From JANYIP01 sp031394045 (GTDB lineage Bacteria > Actinomycetota > Actinomycetes > Prado026): a stretch of DNA of 14,251 nt. Positions within the stretch are counted from its first letter, which is position 1, and each line of letters begins with the position of its first letter. The position numbers were made by a program, and so were the translations under genes. The notes under the pieces are model-generated. The model was not told where the DNA came from. It made no database searches and saw nothing but the letters and a program-made list of their open reading frames with translations. Positions 12,794 to 14,251 of the stretch are shown one piece after another. The DNA is taken from positions 1 to 14,251 of the forward strand of contig JANMWN010000274.1 of assembly GCA_031394045.1 (NCBI GenBank). The letters are read 5' to 3'.

Positions 12794-13336
12794 ATGCTCC
12801 GGATGATGAAGGTGCTGGCCGCGACGGCCGGTGCCGCAGCGCTGCTCGCAGTCGGCGCCCTGCCCGCCTCGGCTTCGACCACCACCTCGACCGACAGGGG
12901 CTACACCAAGGTCACCATCGCCCCGTCGACCCTCGCCGCCCTGACCTCGCTCGGCGTCTCGCCCGGCCTGGTCGCCCCGGCCACCGTGTCGAAGGCCAGC
13001 CCGCTCTCGGTGCGCTTCCCGATGGTCGACTACGGCTCCAAGAAGAGCGTCATCAAGCACGTCGGCGGGATCACGCTGACCGCAGGCGCGACGACCGTCA
13101 CGATCACCAACCTCTACATCGACCTGGCCCGCGGCCGGGTCTCCGGTGAGGTGGCCGGCATCGGCCGGGTCGACCTGTTCAAGATCCGTCCCGCCATGAA
13201 CGTGCGGTACGGCGCAGTCAAGCTCGTTCTCACCAGCACGGCGGCCGGCGCGCTCAACGCCGCGTTCGGCACCACGGCACTGACGGAGAACTTCCTCTTC
13301 GGCTACGCCACCCCCCGGCCGTACTCCCGCTTCTGA
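12794..13336 (+). CDS. Secreted protein of unknown function, divergent from the SigK-like operon
   Basis: A 180-residue exported protein that I do not recognise. Residues 1-27 form a classical Sec signal peptide (MLRMMK, hydrophobic core, ALPASASTT with likely cleavage after ASA). There is no lipobox and no further membrane helix, so it should be released or wall-associated. The mature part contains no cysteine and is rich in Thr, Val and Gly in alternating patterns (GGITLTAGATTVTITNLYIDLARGR), suggesting a beta-sandwich. It ends in an aromatic-rich YATPRPYSRF tail. It is not a fasciclin domain by eye. ATG 12794 has AAGGAG six bases upstream (12782-12787). The transcript is closed by a strong hairpin terminator. 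Placement opposite a SigK/RskA pair suggests it belongs to that regulon. Confidence 0.85.
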   Translation: MLRMMKVLAATAGAAALLAVGALPASASTTTSTDRGYTKVTIAPSTLAALTSLGVSPGLVAPATVSKASPLSVRFPMVDYGSKKSVIKHVGGITLTAGATTVTITNLYIDLARGRVSGEVAGIGRVDLFKIRPAMNVRYGAVKLVLTSTAAGALNAAFGTTALTENFLFGYATPRPYSRF

Positions 13337-13356
13337 CGTACGCCGGCACCTGACGT

Positions 13357-13390
13357 CGAAGGGCCGTACCCCGCCGGGTACGGCCCTTCG
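13357..13390 (+). terminator. Strong intrinsic terminator hairpin after the secreted-protein gene
   Basis: A perfect 15-bp stem (13357-13371 with 13376-13390) closed by the four-base loop CGCC, starting 20 bases after the TGA stop. There is no U tract after it, as is common for actinobacterial hairpin terminators. Being symmetrical, it would also work on transcripts from the other side. Confidence 0.85.
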
Positions 13391-13587
13391 GCCTGCCTAC
13401 GCTTGGCCGGCTCAGGCAGACGGGCTCAGAGTGGTCGACGACGTCACGCTCCGGCCGCGTCCGTACGCCGGCGCCTCACGAACATCGCCCAATGCTGATA
13501 GCCCGTTCGATGGTTACGGCGTTTCCGCGGGGCGAATCCGGGCGTTCCGGGGCAGATCGGTCCTGATCGACTGCCCCTTCGGACAGC

Positions 13588-13613
13588 GGAAGGTCACGAA
13601 ACCGTCACCCGTT
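13588..13613 (+). promoter_or_regulatory. Possible ECF/SigR-type promoter for the single-span membrane protein
   Basis: GGAAG (13588-13592), an exact 18-base spacer and GTT (13611-13613) resemble the GGAAT-N18-GTT promoters of the SigR/SigH class. Transcription would start near 13620 and give a leader of about 45 bases with GAGGAGG before the start codon. The -35 match is imperfect and there is no supporting second site. Confidence 0.35.
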
Positions 13614-13666
13614 TAGACGATTGCCGAGCGGACCGCTACCTTTCGTTACCTTGAGTGAGGAGGGCC

Positions 13667-14062
13667 ATGAGCGGGCTGTTGTCAATCAGGCGCGCCGCAG
13701 CACCACGGCATGCTGCACCACGCGGACCCTCACGCGCGCCCCAGCAGGTGAACCAGTCGTCAGTCGCACTGGCTGAGCCCTCCCTCTCGATCGTGCCGGA
13801 CGACCTCTCGATCGTGCAGCCCGTGGCCCGGCCGGTCCCGGGGCCTGCCAGGCGTCCGCGGCTGCGACAGTCGCCCCGCAGTCGGCTCGACTTCCAGCGT
13901 CGGCTCCAGCTCAGCCGAGCCGGCCTGATGGCCACCAACGTCGGGCTCGTGATCGGCGCGGTGATCCTGCTCTTCAGCGCCGTGTTCCTGCTGCTCGTCG
14001 CTGCGAACTGGGCGGCCGACCGAGAGCGCGGCCAGGCCACGAGCAGCAGCACCGTCTACTAA
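13667..14062 (+). CDS. Single-span membrane protein of unknown function
   Basis: A 131-residue protein that I do not recognise. The first 90 residues are basic and proline-rich (HAAPRGPSRAPQQ, RPVPGPARRPRLRQSPRSR) and probably disordered, with a small internal duplication, LSIVPDD at 40-46 and LSIVQP at 47-52. A membrane helix follows at about 92-113 (VGLVIGAVILLFSAVFLLLVAA), then a short polar tail. The positive charge before the helix favours a cytoplasmic N-terminus. There is no signal peptide or catalytic motif. ATG 13667 is supported by GAGGAGG at 13657-13663; a start at GTG 13655 would overlap that SD. No operon partner is seen: the next start is 110 bases away and has its own signals. 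Confidence 0.7.
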   Translation: MSGLLSIRRAAAPRHAAPRGPSRAPQQVNQSSVALAEPSLSIVPDDLSIVQPVARPVPGPARRPRLRQSPRSRLDFQRRLQLSRAGLMATNVGLVIGAVILLFSAVFLLLVAANWAADRERGQATSSSTVY

Positions 14063-14166
14063 GCACCTGCGCGCACTGCCTGGCTGTCCACCTTGCGCCA
14101 TGGCGTAGGTCGGTCACGGATTTGGCTGTGGACAACCGGTTTCGGGGTGGGCGGGCCGCGTAGTCT

Positions 14167-14182
14167 TCGAACATGTGTACGA
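14167..14182. promoter_or_regulatory. Probable LexA SOS box overlapping a start codon
   Basis: TCGAAC-ATGT-GTACGA matches the actinobacterial/Bacillus-type LexA box TCGAAC-N4-GTTCGA with one mismatch in the right half, and the flanking T and A extend the symmetry. The ATG of the following gene begins at the first base of the four-base centre, so bound LexA would cover the translation start and probably the transcription start. Confidence 0.6.
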
Positions 14183-14251
14183 ACGATTCGATCTCAACCG
14201 CCGGTGCTGCGGAGCTGGATGTGGCTGCCCTGCTCGCGGCCGCGCCCGGGC
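14173..14251 (+). CDS. Start of a gene cut by the window edge, possibly a DUF222/HNH (13E12-type) protein
   Basis: Only the first 26 codons are visible: MCTNDSISTAGAAELDVAALLAAAPG, continuing past the window end. There is no SD, so the message may be leaderless, and the start lies inside the SOS box. Several 13E12-family (DUF222 plus HNH) genes of mycobacteria have LexA sites, and an acidic-then-alanine-rich N-terminus like LDVAALLAAA is common in that family, which is the only basis for the guess. The visible part contains no diagnostic domain; any DNA-damage-induced gene would fit equally well. Confidence 0.4.
   Translation, partial: MCTNDSISTAGAAELDVAALLAAAPG

Larger units (their letters stand above)
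13337..13666. other. 330-base intergenic stretch without a gene
   Basis: Apart from the terminator at its left end, no convincing coding sequence is present; the one 61-codon open frame lacks an SD and recognisable features. It contains a possible hairpin at 13549-13577 (GGGGCAG paired with CTGCCCC, with inner GATC/GATC complementarity) and a possible ECF-like promoter before the next gene. Base composition is somewhat less GC-rich than the genes (for example around 13480-13520). Confidence 0.6.

Noticed and set aside
13549..13577. GGGGCAG/CTGCCCC hairpin as a riboswitch or small RNA
   Set aside because: The inner part pairs only with a bulge, no known riboswitch core is recognisable and no promoter/terminator pair frames it.
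13431..13616. 61-codon open frame in the gap before the membrane protein
   Set aside because: It has no SD, no recognisable sequence features and composition unlike the neighbouring genes.
14127..14135. TGTGGACAA, the reverse complement of TTGTCCACA, an actinobacterial DnaA box
   Set aside because: Only one exact copy is seen, with no cluster, AT-rich stretch or dnaA/dnaN genes, so it is not taken as an origin.

Overview
The window is high-GC DNA with dense genes, frequent GTG starts, four-base stop/start overlaps, several probable leaderless starts and intrinsic terminators without a U tract. Together with the RskA-type and short zinc-finger anti-sigma factors and a TCGAAC-type SOS box, this points to an actinobacterial chromosome, probably a Nocardioides/Kribbella-like member (inference only). 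Most long open frames on the opposite strands are GC-rich shadows. No rRNA, tRNA, CRISPR array, transposase or insertion sequence was seen.

Region 1 (1-5125, all minus) reads as one six-gene transcription unit starting near 5125: a conserved protein of unknown function, a single-cysteine peroxiredoxin-like redoxin, an unrecognised 170-residue protein coupled to it by a GTGA overlap, a two-cysteine FAD/NAD(P) disulfide-oxidoreductase-like flavoprotein, a CPA2-type cation/proton antiporter, and an amine-oxidase-like flavoprotein cut by the window edge. Gaps are 42, -4, 16, 24 and 32 bases. The mix suggests redox stress linked to ion homeostasis, but no single reaction can be assigned to the set.

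Region 2 (5220-9241, all plus) is a compact catabolic operon: zinc alcohol dehydrogenase (MDR), short-chain dehydrogenase (SDR), SMP-30/gluconolactonase-type lactonase, RidA-family protein and fumarylacetoacetate-hydrolase (FAH) family enzyme. The FAH protein strongly resembles 2,4-diketo-3-deoxy-L-fuconate/rhamnonate hydrolases, so the operon fits a non-phosphorylative deoxysugar route (sugar, lactone, acid, 2-keto-3-deoxy acid, diketo acid, pyruvate plus lactate). No dehydratase is present in the window. A convergent EamA/DMT permease (9246-10094, minus) ends four bases from the last gene.

Region 3 (10100-13390) holds two ECF sigma/anti-sigma cassettes facing each other. One (plus strand) is a sigma factor overlapping an 80-residue zinc anti-sigma protein without a membrane segment. 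The other (minus strand) is a SigK-like sigma factor with a membrane RskA-type anti-sigma factor. Between them, convergent and overlapping the first anti-sigma gene by 44 bases, is a second short zinc anti-sigma paralogue with no sigma gene of its own. Divergent from the SigK-like gene is a secreted, cysteine-free protein of unknown function; the shared intergenic region carries a 15-base-pair stem that can refold into a competing hairpin. A strong terminator closes this unit.

Region 4 (13391-14251) contains a noncoding stretch with a possible ECF-type promoter, a single-span membrane protein, and the first 26 codons of a gene whose start codon lies inside a probable LexA SOS box.
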